Positions 1-6,946 of a stretch of 64,000 nucleotides of DNA are shown one piece after another. The translations under genes and the position numbers were made by a program. How positions within the stretch are numbered: position 1 is the first letter of the stretch; every line of letters starts with the position of its first letter. The stretch spans positions 1-64,000 of the forward strand of contig CANRWA010000013.1 in the NCBI GenBank assembly GCA_947643415.1, written 5' to 3'. This stretch comes from an uncultured Clostridia bacterium. GTDB taxonomy: Bacteria > Bacillota > Clostridia > Lachnospirales > Lachnospiraceae. The notes below the pieces were generated by a model, which saw only the letters and a program-made list of their open reading frames with translations, was not told the DNA's origin and ran no database searches.

Positions 1-113
1 AATAATTATTTTCGATTTTTCTCATTTTGCTATTGACATTTATTAGCTGGACTTTGCTTCCACCTTTATTTTTTCTGCATCATCTAGTCACATCAGAATG
101 ACACAGCCCTCAT

Positions 114-455
114 TTAATCTGTTGACGGCAAATCGGTCTGTCCCTCCATGCCAGCTTTTTTTATACCGCAATCCTCCCCGTACTGTCTGCCATGCTCTAT
201 CCCGATCTCCAGTCCATCATGAAAACCAAGAACATATGCCGTTTCCCCATAATACCCGCTGTATTCACCCACTGCATCATCCAGACGCATGACAGGTTCA
301 GTGCTTCCCTGGCCGTCCTTCCATTCTTTCTTCAGCGATTCCAGCAGCCTGCGATAGCGTTCCCTGCTTTCCACAAACTGCCGGTCACGCTGCAGCAAGG
401 CCTCTAATGGTTTTCCCAGACGCTCCATACTCATATTTTTCAACAGGTTATGCAT
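114..455 (-). CDS. Small hypothetical protein, paralog family member 1 (113 aa)
   Basis: Not recognised as a named enzyme. The protein is charged and helical, with no signal peptide or membrane segment. Its N-terminal half (MERLGKPLEALLQRD) resembles the start of the gene at 741-1316 (LGEPLENRLQNDPAYREQ), and both have a Y-x-L-G-[FY]-x-D-G motif in the second half, so the two are paralogs. The start at 455 is preceded by a GGAGGA box 9 nt upstream. A promoter-like element shared with two other units of this cluster lies 38 nt further up. The family may be related to small Lachnospiraceae DUF proteins such as DUF6809, but this cannot be confirmed by eye. Function unknown. Confidence 0.7.
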   Translation of the reverse strand: MHNLLKNMSMERLGKPLEALLQRDRQFVESRERYRRLLESLKKEWKDGQGSTEPVMRLDDAVGEYSGYYGETAYVLGFHDGLEIGIEHGRQYGEDCGIKKAGMEGQTDLPSTD

Positions 456-492
456 CTCCTCATCTCCTCCGCCTTTTTATGGTTCTACAAAG

Positions 493-521
493 ATTACACG
501 AACTGACAGACTGTTTTACAA
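493..521 (-). promoter_or_regulatory. Shared promoter-like element, copy 1
   Basis: On the minus strand TTGTAA (516-521) and TGTAAT (493-498) are separated by exactly 17 bp, upstream of the gene at 114-455. The same TTGTAAAAC...TCGTGTA(A/G)T arrangement with a 17-bp spacer recurs at 2042-2070 and 5622-5650, each time before a related hypothetical gene. The -10-like box is atypical (TGTAAT). GTTGTAAAAC is near-palindromic, so the site could instead be an operator. Confidence 0.55.
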
Positions 522-740
522 CGAGAAAATTTCCTGCCACAAAAAAACGCATAACAAAAGGCATCAGCTGTTCCGTGTTCACAGCGCATTCATGTTAGTC
601 GGAACTGGACACGAACAACACCCGTACATCTGTCCGGATGCTCCTGCAAAGAACTGATACCTTAAAACCATTATAGCATTGATTTCCAGAAAGACAATAA
701 AAGATACTTTTACCTAAAAAAATTTCTTCCCATTATGTAA

Positions 741-1316
741 TCATTCCACTTTTACTGGTATCTCCCCTAGCAGCATTTTTGCCTTTTTCTCTGGTGAAGC
801 ATTCATCCTATCCAGAATATATGTAATGCTCTCATCGGACTCATCTTCCCCCAGAAACTCCAATCTACACCCAATCCCGTTATGAATAATATAATACACA
901 CGGTCCAAAGCACCCAGCACGCCCTCTTCTTTTTCGTGGTATTCATTATGTCCAAACAGAGTAATATTTAACTGCTTTACGGCATCATACAGACGGACCA
1001 TATCTGTCATGTCTTCCAGTGAAAACATGCTCCTTTTACCTGCCGCTTTCTTCTCCATGCCAGCCCGCACCCCATCCTCATAACCAAGCTGGTATGCTAC
1101 CCTGCCATGGGAATCATTATATCTGCCAATGCTGTCCCATATTTTATCACTCTTCCACACACGCTGCTTTTTTGTCCGTGGCGGAATCTCCCAATGTTCA
1201 CGAAGAGTTTCTGACAGCTTTTTTTGCTGCTCCCTATAGGCAGGGTCATTTTGAAGCCGGTTTTCCAATGGTTCTCCCAGCCTGTTATGAATTAGTTCCT
1301 CTGATAATGTTTCCAT
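741..1316 (-). CDS. Hypothetical protein, paralog family member 2 (191 aa)
   Basis: Function not recognised. The N-terminal 90 residues resemble the 113-aa protein at 114-455. The C-terminal half (DMTDMVRLYDAVKQLNITLFG and SPEKKAKMLLGE) resembles the C-terminal half of the neighbour at 1348-2010 (DMTELIQIHDAYKALNTAMFG and EPEKRAKMLLLG). It therefore combines pieces of the two neighbouring families. It is cytosolic and acidic. It lies 31 nt downstream of the 1348-2010 gene on the same strand, so the two are probably cotranscribed from the element at 2042-2070. A GGGGGT box precedes the ATG. Confidence 0.7.
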   Translation of the reverse strand: METLSEELIHNRLGEPLENRLQNDPAYREQQKKLSETLREHWEIPPRTKKQRVWKSDKIWDSIGRYNDSHGRVAYQLGYEDGVRAGMEKKAAGKRSMFSLEDMTDMVRLYDAVKQLNITLFGHNEYHEKEEGVLGALDRVYYIIHNGIGCRLEFLGEDESDESITYILDRMNASPEKKAKMLLGEIPVKVE

Positions 1317-1347
1317 AGTATACCCCCGTTTCTTTAATAATGCCCGC

Positions 1348-2010
1348 CTAGTTATCTTTCCCCAGCAGCAACATTTTTGCCCTTTTCTCTGGTTCCATAG
1401 AGGTGTCTGCCAATATCTCTGTGGAAACAGGTTTCATGCTTTCCAAAACATTACGGTCAATTACCTCATAAATTCTTCCCAAAGCCCCCATATAACCCTC
1501 ATAATACATTAACGACATTTCCCCGCCAAACATTGCAGTATTTAGGGCTTTATAAGCATCATGAATCTGGATTAATTCCGTCATATCCCGTATACTCAAC
1601 CCGCTTTTCCCCTGCTCATCTGCCTCAGTGAAAACCTTTTCTTTGCACTCCACAAGTTTGCAATGAGGCAGCTTTTCCGCTCCTATTTCATCAAAAATTC
1701 CACAGCAGCTTAAATGCAGGATACAGTCCCCATGTCCCCGGTAATAATGTGCAAACTCATGCATTTCCATGATCCTGCTGTGAAGTCCCACATATTTTCT
1801 GATCGCCTGTCTCTCCTCCTTGGTCAGCTCATAGGCATCCTCCATATGGGTCCCCTCAAACAAGTCTGTAATAACCGGAAACTTACCAGACAATGCTTCC
1901 GCTTCCCTGCTTAATTCCTGAAACTCCGCACTTTTTTCCAGCTTCTTTAATACCTCGTCCCGCATACGGTAAAGATAATCGTCGTCAAGTTTTTGTTCAA
2001 AAGCCTCCAT
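1348..2010 (-). CDS. Hypothetical protein, paralog family member 3 (220 aa)
   Basis: Function not recognised. An upstream in-frame start at 2043 is possible, but AAGGAGG lies 8 nt before the ATG at 2010, so that start is chosen. The central part (HYYRGHGDCILHLSCCGIF) resembles the gene at 5254-5586 (HYYRGYRDCILFLIHCGAL), and the C-terminal part resembles the gene at 741-1316. No signal peptide or transmembrane segment is evident. It is the first gene of a two-gene unit led by the shared promoter-like element, and is divergent from the XRE regulator at 2222, which is a plausible controller. Confidence 0.7.
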   Translation of the reverse strand: MEAFEQKLDDDYLYRMRDEVLKKLEKSAEFQELSREAEALSGKFPVITDLFEGTHMEDAYELTKEERQAIRKYVGLHSRIMEMHEFAHYYRGHGDCILHLSCCGIFDEIGAEKLPHCKLVECKEKVFTEADEQGKSGLSIRDMTELIQIHDAYKALNTAMFGGEMSLMYYEGYMGALGRIYEVIDRNVLESMKPVSTEILADTSMEPEKRAKMLLLGKDN

Positions 2011-2041
2011 TGCCTGTGCCTCCTTACATATATTTACTATC

Positions 2042-2070
2042 ACTACACGATCTGGTGTTCTGTTTTACAA
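2042..2070 (-). promoter_or_regulatory. Shared promoter-like element, copy 2
   Basis: TTGTAA (2065-2070) and TGTAGT (2042-2047) on the minus strand with a 17-bp spacer, upstream of the 1348-2010 and 741-1316 genes. It has the same layout as copies at 493-521 and 5622-5650, and faces the XRE gene across a 211-bp divergent intergenic region. Confidence 0.55.
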
Positions 2071-2221
2071 CCAGATTTCCTATTTTTGTTCAGCACAAAA
2101 TTTTTAGGAAAACTTGTCAAACTGAATTTTCACTTGATATTATGGCATTGGGGAAATATAATAGATTTCATAGGATATACAAAAATGAGAGAACTGTTTT
2201 ATACTATTGGAGGCTCAATAA

Positions 2222-2824
2222 ATGCCAAGACAATTTAGAAATGCAAGATTAATGAAACACCTGAAAGTAGCTGATGCCATGAAACTGCTCGGCGTCTCCC
2301 AGCCTACCCTGAGTGCATGGGAGGGCGGACGCAAATCCCCTTCCATTGAAAAACTGGAACTCATGGCGGATGTATACGAGGTATCCACAGATTACCTGCT
2401 GGGACGCATCAGCACCTATAAAAATACTCCATCCAATCCGGTGTCCCATGCTTCACTGCCTGTCTTACACGAACAGCCGCTCTGGTCACCGGAATACGGC
2501 TGGCTGCTGGTAAATTCGATTGAAAAACATCTGATCCAACCAGATGGAAACACCATTCCGTTTTCTGCAGCAGGCGATCTTTATACAACGCCACCTGTTT
2601 TTTCCGTACCGGAAACCCTGTCAGAACCACCACTGACACGGGCGCAGATACTTACCAAAGAGGAAATGTGGGTAGAACCTATCTCCCCGGATTCCCTCCT
2701 GCGGGATGAACTGCGGGGATGGTACCACAGAAAAGACCGGTATGTGGAAAACGAATATGGGAACCGGTTTTATCTGGATACCTATGAGGCAAAATGGCTG
2801 GGATTTGAGAAGGAACAAAACTAA
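2222..2824 (+). CDS. XRE/Cro-CI family transcriptional regulator (200 aa)
   Basis: The first 65 residues form a Cro/CI-type helix-turn-helix: LKVADAMKLLGVSQPTLSAW is the recognition unit, followed by EGGRKSPSIEKLELMADVYE and the usual YLLGR end. The remaining ~135 residues are rich in Pro and aromatic residues and match no effector domain I know. The start is set by GGAGG 8 nt before the ATG. The gene is divergent from the hypothetical-gene unit at 1348-2010, whose promoter element contains a near-palindrome, so local repression of the paralog cluster is a reasonable inference. A short GC-rich hairpin follows the stop (about 2835-2852). Confidence 0.85.
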   Translation: MPRQFRNARLMKHLKVADAMKLLGVSQPTLSAWEGGRKSPSIEKLELMADVYEVSTDYLLGRISTYKNTPSNPVSHASLPVLHEQPLWSPEYGWLLVNSIEKHLIQPDGNTIPFSAAGDLYTTPPVFSVPETLSEPPLTRAQILTKEEMWVEPISPDSLLRDELRGWYHRKDRYVENEYGNRFYLDTYEAKWLGFEKEQN

Positions 2825-2874
2825 GACACAAAAATGAGGATGCCGAAACATCCCCATCTTTCTAAACAAAATGC

Positions 2875-2910
2875 TTGCAAAACGCTCGCAAATTGTTTAT
2901 AATCATCTTA
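2875..2910 (+). promoter_or_regulatory. Strong sigma-70 promoter, likely of an antitoxin antisense RNA
   Basis: TTGCAA (2875-2880), 17-bp spacer, TATAAT (2898-2903) on the plus strand, predicting a start near 2910. No ORF follows. The transcript would run through TTACAAGTTGCACAGGCTAT into the left half of a hairpin whose right half is now beyond the IS. The converging toxin ORF at 5032-5112 sits on the far side. The arrangement fits a type I antisense antitoxin whose 3' end overlapped the toxin mRNA before the insertion. Confidence 0.5.
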
Positions 2911-2997
2911 GAAACAATCAAAGGATATTGCTGTATCCGATGATTGCCACCGGAAACTTAATAAACAAAGTTTACAAGTTGCACAGGCTATCCCCTA

Positions 2998-3005
2998 TTG
3001 GCGTA
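2998..3005. repeat. Target-site duplication of the IS, left copy
   Basis: TTGGCGTA directly abuts the left inverted repeat and is repeated exactly at 5011-5018 next to the right end. An 8-bp duplication is the size expected for ISL3-family elements, and its perfect identity suggests a fairly recent insertion. Confidence 0.95.
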
Positions 3006-3043
3006 GGTTCTTTCTGAACTTTGGGTAGAACAGGCAATAAAAG

Positions 3044-3068
3044 AACAGGTCAAAAACCTGTTTTTTTA
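3044..3068 (+). terminator. Inward terminator inside the IS left end
   Basis: AACAGGT-CAAAA-ACCTGTT followed by a T tract (3061-3067). It would stop transcription entering the IS from the flanking promoter at 2875-2903, which shields the transposase gene from outside read-through. Confidence 0.8.
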
Positions 3069-3143
3069 TTGTCATTATACTTCTCATTTTGGGGTATATA
3101 ATATATAATGAAAGTATAAAATACCGCTAAGGAGAACTGCCAT

Positions 3144-4121
3144 ATGAAGTATGAAGAGATTACCGATTATTCTTTTTTACTGGACAGGGATCATTATGTT
3201 TACGATTATTCAGAAACTGATTCTTTAGATATTTTTGTAAAATCAAGGAAACATAACTGTTCCTGTCCTCAATGCCAGACAGAAAGCTGCCATTTGCACG
3301 CTACATATGTACGGAAGATTCAGGATATTCCAATCCGGTGCAAGCCTACCTATCTCCATGTCAATGTCTATAAATATGAATGTGATAATCCGGAATGTAA
3401 AACAAAAGTATTTACTGAACCGCTTTCTTTTGCAGGGGCATCACAGGTAAGAACCGATGCATTGAACACCCTGATTCTTGGAATGGCCATGTTCATGAGC
3501 AATGAGGGTGCAAGCAACGTATTAAAGCTCTTAGGTGTCACTGCAAGCAATGATACCATCCAGCGGTTGTATGACCGGATAGAGTTTGTTGATGATCAGG
3601 ATATTGAGGCGGTTGGCATTGATGATGTCGCCACCAAAAAGGGGCAGACGTACGCAACGGCAATTTATGATTTGAAAGACCATCATATGATTGCATTGCT
3701 GGATGGAAGGGACGGCATAACATTAAAGGAATGGCTGAAAAACCATAAGAAAATCAGGGTGGTTGCAAGAGACCGTGCCAGTGCATATGCCAAAGCAATC
3801 AGTGAAGTCCTGCCGGAATGCGTGCAGGTTGCCGACCGTTTCCATCTGCTGCAGAATCTGGTCGGACATCTGAAAGATATATTTAAGAAAGAACTGCCAA
3901 ATGAGATTTTTATCACAAACAGGCGGATACTGGACGCCCCGCCAGAAAAAATTTCCCGAGAAAAGAAAGCAGATGAAAAATTAATGGAACAGTTACACTA
4001 TGACAACAGCCCGCCTGTGGATGAAAATGGAAATCCCGTTGAATATGATGATTCCGCAAATGATTATAACAGCAAAAAATATAAACAACGTGCACAAAAC
4101 AGGAAAAAAAACAGGAACTGA
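3144..4121 (+). CDS. tnpA: ISL3-family transposase, N-terminal frame (325 aa)
   Basis: Transposase of the IS at 3006-5010. The zinc-binding N-terminus has CSCPQC and a second CDNPEC pair. The DDE core follows: GIDDVATKKG carries the first Asp, and VARDRASAYA and QVADRFHLLQNL follow, as in ISL3 (DDE_Tnp_ISL3) enzymes. The last catalytic Glu is not in this frame. AAGGAG precedes the ATG, and a TATAAT-rich promoter lies just upstream inside the IS. The frame ends at 4121, soon after an eight-A run (4104-4111), while the rest of the protein continues in the -1 frame. A AAA AAC (4106-4112) is a classical slippery heptamer, so the full enzyme may arise by programmed -1 frameshifting. A simple indel is the alternative. 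Confidence 0.9.
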   Translation: MKYEEITDYSFLLDRDHYVYDYSETDSLDIFVKSRKHNCSCPQCQTESCHLHATYVRKIQDIPIRCKPTYLHVNVYKYECDNPECKTKVFTEPLSFAGASQVRTDALNTLILGMAMFMSNEGASNVLKLLGVTASNDTIQRLYDRIEFVDDQDIEAVGIDDVATKKGQTYATAIYDLKDHHMIALLDGRDGITLKEWLKNHKKIRVVARDRASAYAKAISEVLPECVQVADRFHLLQNLVGHLKDIFKKELPNEIFITNRRILDAPPEKISREKKADEKLMEQLHYDNSPPVDENGNPVEYDDSANDYNSKKYKQRAQNRKKNRN

Positions 4122-4150
4122 TATGGGAAATCCGGAAAACATGGAAGGAA

Positions 4151-4933
4151 ATGCCGGAGAAAGACCTCCTTTCCCTTTGCAGCCGATACAAAATAAGCAG
4201 GCCGACTGCAAATAAATATATCCAAATGTCAGAGGAAGAAGTACAGGGCATGGATAAACCGCGAAAATCCAGACATTCCGCCAACAGGAGAGGAAATGCT
4301 TATGTGAACATCATTTATAAGATGATGTGCGACGGCCATGCAGACGATATCATCTATTTCTATCTAAGACACATAGGAATACAGGATTCTTTTGCAAACA
4401 TATGGTTCTACCTGTCATGTATAAGTCAGAATAACTTTCCGGAAAGGAAAAAAATACACTCCCTGAAAATGAAGGACACCTGTTATCCGGATGACGTTAC
4501 AGTGATAACGAGGGATGAAATACTGAGATTCATACTTACCGTAAACCCCAAAGTAAAACGGAATAAGGTCGTGGAGGAAAACATAGACCTGATAAGGGAA
4601 TATTACCCTGCAGTCAGGTGGACAGAAGAAGCATTCCATGCATTTCACTCGGCACTGATGGGAAAAGAACCTTCCCAAATGGATAAATTTCTGGAAAAGT
4701 ATACCGACTCGCCAATCAATGGTTTGTGCGAATGCATTAAAAAAGATATCGCCCCCGTCAAGAATGCGATATCCTTAGAAATAAGTTCCGGATTTGTTGA
4801 AGGGAACAACAACAAATTCAAACTCATTAAACGTATTGTATACGGAAGGGCGAAATTAGTCAACCTTTCAAAAAAATGCTTTCTTGCATTTATGTCCAAA
4901 GTGGATGGGTTTGCATTATCCAAACTGATATAG
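4151..4933 (+). CDS. tnpA: ISL3-family transposase, C-terminal frame (260 aa from the first ATG)
   Basis: Continuation of the transposase in the -1 frame. The open frame extends upstream of the ATG at 4151 to at least 4106, so this ATG is probably not a real start. It carries a helix-turn-helix-like stretch (LLSLCSRYKISRPTANKY) and the end of the DDE domain with the catalytic Glu in SSGFVEGNNNKFKLIKR, which matches the ISL3 consensus. If joined at 4106-4112 the product is about 600 residues. Without the frameshift neither part contains a complete active site. Confidence 0.85.
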   Translation: MPEKDLLSLCSRYKISRPTANKYIQMSEEEVQGMDKPRKSRHSANRRGNAYVNIIYKMMCDGHADDIIYFYLRHIGIQDSFANIWFYLSCISQNNFPERKKIHSLKMKDTCYPDDVTVITRDEILRFILTVNPKVKRNKVVEENIDLIREYYPAVRWTEEAFHAFHSALMGKEPSQMDKFLEKYTDSPINGLCECIKKDIAPVKNAISLEISSGFVEGNNNKFKLIKRIVYGRAKLVNLSKKCFLAFMSKVDGFALSKLI

Positions 4934-4943
4934 GCAAAAATTT

Positions 4944-4981
4944 AGGTTGGAATCGATAGCAATTCCAACCTTTAATTTTTG
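4944..4981 (+). terminator. Hairpin terminator at the IS right end
   Basis: AGGTTGGAAT (4944-4953) pairs perfectly with ATTCCAACCT (4962-4971) and is followed by TTAATTTTT. It ends the transposase transcript. The reverse complement is also followed by a T-rich stretch, so it could stop toxin transcripts entering from the right. Confidence 0.8.
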
Positions 4982-5010
4982 TTGCCCATACCCAAAGTTC
5001 AGAAAGAACC

Positions 5011-5018
5011 TTGGCGTA
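5011..5018. repeat. Target-site duplication of the IS, right copy
   Basis: TTGGCGTA immediately follows the right inverted repeat and is identical to 2998-3005. Removing one copy and the IS restores a 30-nt hairpin sequence (GGCTATCC stem). Confidence 0.95.
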
Positions 5019-5031
5019 GAGGATAGCCATC

Positions 5032-5112
5032 TTACTTCTTGCGGTGGTTGTCGGTATATGTCATGGCTGCGAATACAACCAATAAAAGCGTTAAAATCTC
5101 TAACGTATTCAT
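5032..5112 (-). CDS. Putative type I toxin: 26-aa hydrophobic peptide
   Basis: The ORF encodes a short peptide (start MNTLEILTLLLVVFAAMTY, polar end TDNHRKK): one hydrophobic membrane-spanning helix followed by a basic tail. This is the layout of TxpA/BsrG/holin-like toxins of Gram-positive type I systems. AAGGAAGG sits 5 nt before the ATG. An 8-bp stem CCTTTCCG/CGGAAAGG with a GAAA loop lies immediately upstream and partly overlaps the Shine-Dalgarno sequence, as in translationally masked toxin mRNAs. An extended -10 (TGATACAAT) lies at 5186-5194 on this strand. Two nucleotides after the stop begins GGCTATCC, half of a hairpin now interrupted by the IS. The family match is by pattern only. 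Confidence 0.6.
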   Translation of the reverse strand: MNTLEILTLLLVVFAAMTYTDNHRKK

Positions 5113-5185
5113 ATGTACCTTCCTTTCCGTTTCCGGAAAGGCAACCACCAGACTATCCCTACATTGCTCTAATCTGACTAAAAAT

Positions 5186-5194
5186 ATTGTATCA
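5186..5194 (-). promoter_or_regulatory. Extended -10 promoter of the toxin gene
   Basis: TGA followed by TACAAT on the minus strand forms an extended -10, with only a weak -35. The predicted start near 5179 gives a leader of about 67 nt containing the SD-proximal hairpin. Confidence 0.4.
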
Positions 5195-5253
5195 CACCGG
5201 TACGTATCCCGCCACCATTTTTTATCTCATATAAAAAGAGGAATCAATCCATC

Positions 5254-5586
5254 TTAGCCAATCTCAAAATTTGTACCTAAAGCTCCGCAGTGAATTAAAA
5301 ACAATATACAATCTCTGTACCCCCGGTAGTAATGCTCCCTTTCTATATAAGTCTGTAAATCAAACTTCAGTTCCATATATTTCTGGCCCGCCTCCACTTC
5401 TGCCTGTGTCGCCCCATCGTTTATCATATTACCCTCGCGCAGCTTCTTAATCAAGGGATATTTCTCTACCAATTTATCCACTTCTCCCTCCAGTTCCGTA
5501 TATCCCTCATCCTCCCTGCTCAGTTTTTTTAGTATAGAATCATAGGTAAAAAAGAAAAACTCATCCATATGGATTTCCTCTGTCAT
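5254..5586 (-). CDS. Hypothetical protein, paralog family member 4 (110 aa)
   Basis: Function not recognised. LKKLSREDEGYTELEGEVDKL and HYYRGYRDCILFLIHCGALG align with the N-terminal two thirds of the 220-aa protein at 1348-2010, so this is a shorter paralog or a truncated copy lacking the C-terminal domain. AAGGAGG lies 8 nt before the ATG at 5586, and the shared promoter-like element is at 5622-5650. The toxin gene lies downstream on the same strand. Confidence 0.7.
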   Translation of the reverse strand: MTEEIHMDEFFFFTYDSILKKLSREDEGYTELEGEVDKLVEKYPLIKKLREGNMINDGATQAEVEAGQKYMELKFDLQTYIEREHYYRGYRDCILFLIHCGALGTNFEIG

Positions 5587-5621
5587 CTCCGACGCCTCCT
5601 TCTTTTTATCGTTTTATTTTC

Positions 5622-5650
5622 ATTACACGATCCTATCACTGGTTTTACAA
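5622..5650 (-). promoter_or_regulatory. Shared promoter-like element, copy 3
   Basis: TTGTAA (5645-5650) and TGTAAT (5622-5627), 17-bp spacer, upstream of the gene at 5254-5586. The terminator of the upstream operon ends within a few bases of it, so this unit is transcriptionally separate. Confidence 0.55.
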
Positions 5651-5651
5651 C

Positions 5652-5702
5652 AAAAAAATAAAGCACCAGCATCCTGCATCTCTGCAAAACACTGGTGCTT
5701 TT
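5652..5702 (-). terminator. Rho-independent terminator of the TSUP-phosphoesterase operon
   Basis: AAGCACCAG (5661-5669) pairs with CTGGTGCTT (5692-5700). On the minus strand the hairpin is followed by ATTTTTTT. It lies 116 bp past the stop at 5818. Confidence 0.75.
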
Positions 5703-5817
5703 ATGGTCACTTATGCTTTCTGAACGACTGCCATATTCTTATTCAATTTTTTAGGATTACGTTATTTCAGGCATTCGTCATATGGTCATAAGGAAACCGC
5801 CTTTATTAAATTTTCTT

Positions 5818-6921
5818 CTATTTCCGAATTAAAGAAACCAATACATATTCACAAATTCCCTGTGTCCGAAAAGAAAATCCCCACCCCGCCATACCAGACG
5901 ATACAATGGCGTGGCTCCCTTCTATTTCATACATTCCATAATTATGTGTTCCAAACAGGGTATTCATATGTCCGATTGGAAAAAACTGCCCTGCATGGGT
6001 ATGTCCGGATAACTGCAGATCAATTCCCTGCCTTATATTTTCTTCTATCTGGATCGGCTGATGGTCTGCCAGAACCACATACCGGTTTTCCGAGTTCCCT
6101 TTCAGAATCTTATCAATATCCGCACGGTCCCCGCCGTCTCTTGATATATCCTCCCGTCCTGCTATAAGCAGGTCTGTTCCCAACGGAATACACGCATCTT
6201 TTAACGCAGTAATGCCATTTTCTTTTATACAGTTTTCCAGTTCCTCATCCGTATAGGAAGGCTGTGCTGCATACATCTGCCTGTCATGGTTTCCATATAC
6301 ATAATAAATCCCATACCGGGTCTTTATCCCACCAAATAACTGAAAGACTTCTCTCATTTCTTCTTTCGTTGTCCCCTCCTCAACAATATCGCCTCCCAGA
6401 ATCATTAAATCTGGTTCCATCTTTTCTATTTCTGTTATTTTCTCTTTCATAATGGCCGGATTCTGTACCGTCCCATAATGCGTATCACTAATGAAAATAA
6501 TTCTGTAATCATTTTCCAGTTTCTCCGATATAACTGTATATTCTGTCCGTTGAATCTGATTTATATTGTAACTTCCATAAACCAAAAGCAGTCCTGTAAC
6601 AACAACAGGCAGCACACAAAGATGATATGACTTTCTTAAAATCAGATACACCTTACTATTTTTCTTTTTATATACTCTGCGTACCACAACCGCAATTACA
6701 TCCATGAGCGCATACAAAACAATTAGATGCACTGCCACAAGTCCTCCCGCACCCCATAAAAAACAAATCATGCAGAGAAATACGGAAAGAATGATACGGA
6801 TACTACGAACCTTCCATTTACCTGCCTGTATGTCCGCAATCAGGGTAAAAACCCTCCCCGTCAGCCAGTATATTCCTATCAAGAGAATAAAAATCACAAT
6901 ACTCATCGCTGCATAGTACAT
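5818..6921 (-). CDS. Membrane-anchored metallophosphoesterase (366 aa)
   Basis: Calcineurin-like phosphoesterase. The N-terminal ~130 residues hold several hydrophobic segments, followed by the catalytic domain with the complete metal-ligand set: ISDTHYG, GGDIVEE, YGNHDR, ADHQP and LSGHTHAGQFFP. This build is that of the YkuE/YaeI-like enzymes, some of which act on lipid phosphates; the substrate here is unknown. An upstream in-frame start at 6981 would overlap the previous gene, whereas AAGGAGA precedes the ATG at 6921 by 8 nt, so 6921 is chosen. It follows the TSUP exporter by 25 bp and is probably cotranscribed from the TTGAGG-type promoter at 7759-7783. Confidence 0.85.
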   Translation of the reverse strand: MYYAAMSIVIFILLIGIYWLTGRVFTLIADIQAGKWKVRSIRIILSVFLCMICFLWGAGGLVAVHLIVLYALMDVIAVVVRRVYKKKNSKVYLILRKSYHLCVLPVVVTGLLLVYGSYNINQIQRTEYTVISEKLENDYRIIFISDTHYGTVQNPAIMKEKITEIEKMEPDLMILGGDIVEEGTTKEEMREVFQLFGGIKTRYGIYYVYGNHDRQMYAAQPSYTDEELENCIKENGITALKDACIPLGTDLLIAGREDISRDGGDRADIDKILKGNSENRYVVLADHQPIQIEENIRQGIDLQLSGHTHAGQFFPIGHMNTLFGTHNYGMYEIEGSHAIVSSGMAGWGFSFRTQGICEYVLVSLIRK

Positions 6922-6946
6922 TTTTTCTATCTCCTTCGTGATGATA

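Larger units (their letters stand above)
2910..3068 (+). ncRNA. Candidate truncated antitoxin RNA (cut by IS)
   Basis: Inferred transcript from the promoter at 2875-2903. Before the IS insertion the sequence would have continued into GGCTATCCCCTA-TTGGCG-TAGAGGATAGCC, a 12-bp stem with one mismatch and a 6-nt loop. Now it enters the IS at 3006 and meets a strong terminator at 3044-3068. It therefore no longer covers the toxin mRNA, so antisense control in cis should be lost. No expression evidence is available here. Confidence 0.35.
3006..5010 (+). mobile_element. ISL3-family insertion sequence (2005 bp)
   Basis: Perfect 20-bp terminal inverted repeats, GGTTCTTTCTGAACTTTGGG at 3006-3025 and its complement at 4991-5010, begin with the GG-T-CTTT signature of ISL3 ends and are flanked by the 8-bp duplication TTGGCGTA. 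The element encodes a transposase in two overlapping frames. It is insulated by an inward-facing terminator after the left end (3044-3068) and a hairpin terminator before the right end (4944-4981). Insertion was in the loop of the shared hairpin of a putative type I toxin-antitoxin pair. Confidence 0.95.

Noticed and set aside
4947-5177. Plus-strand 76-codon ORF over the IS right end
   Set aside because: It spans the IS boundary and is antisense to the toxin ORF, so it cannot be an ancestral gene; no SD.
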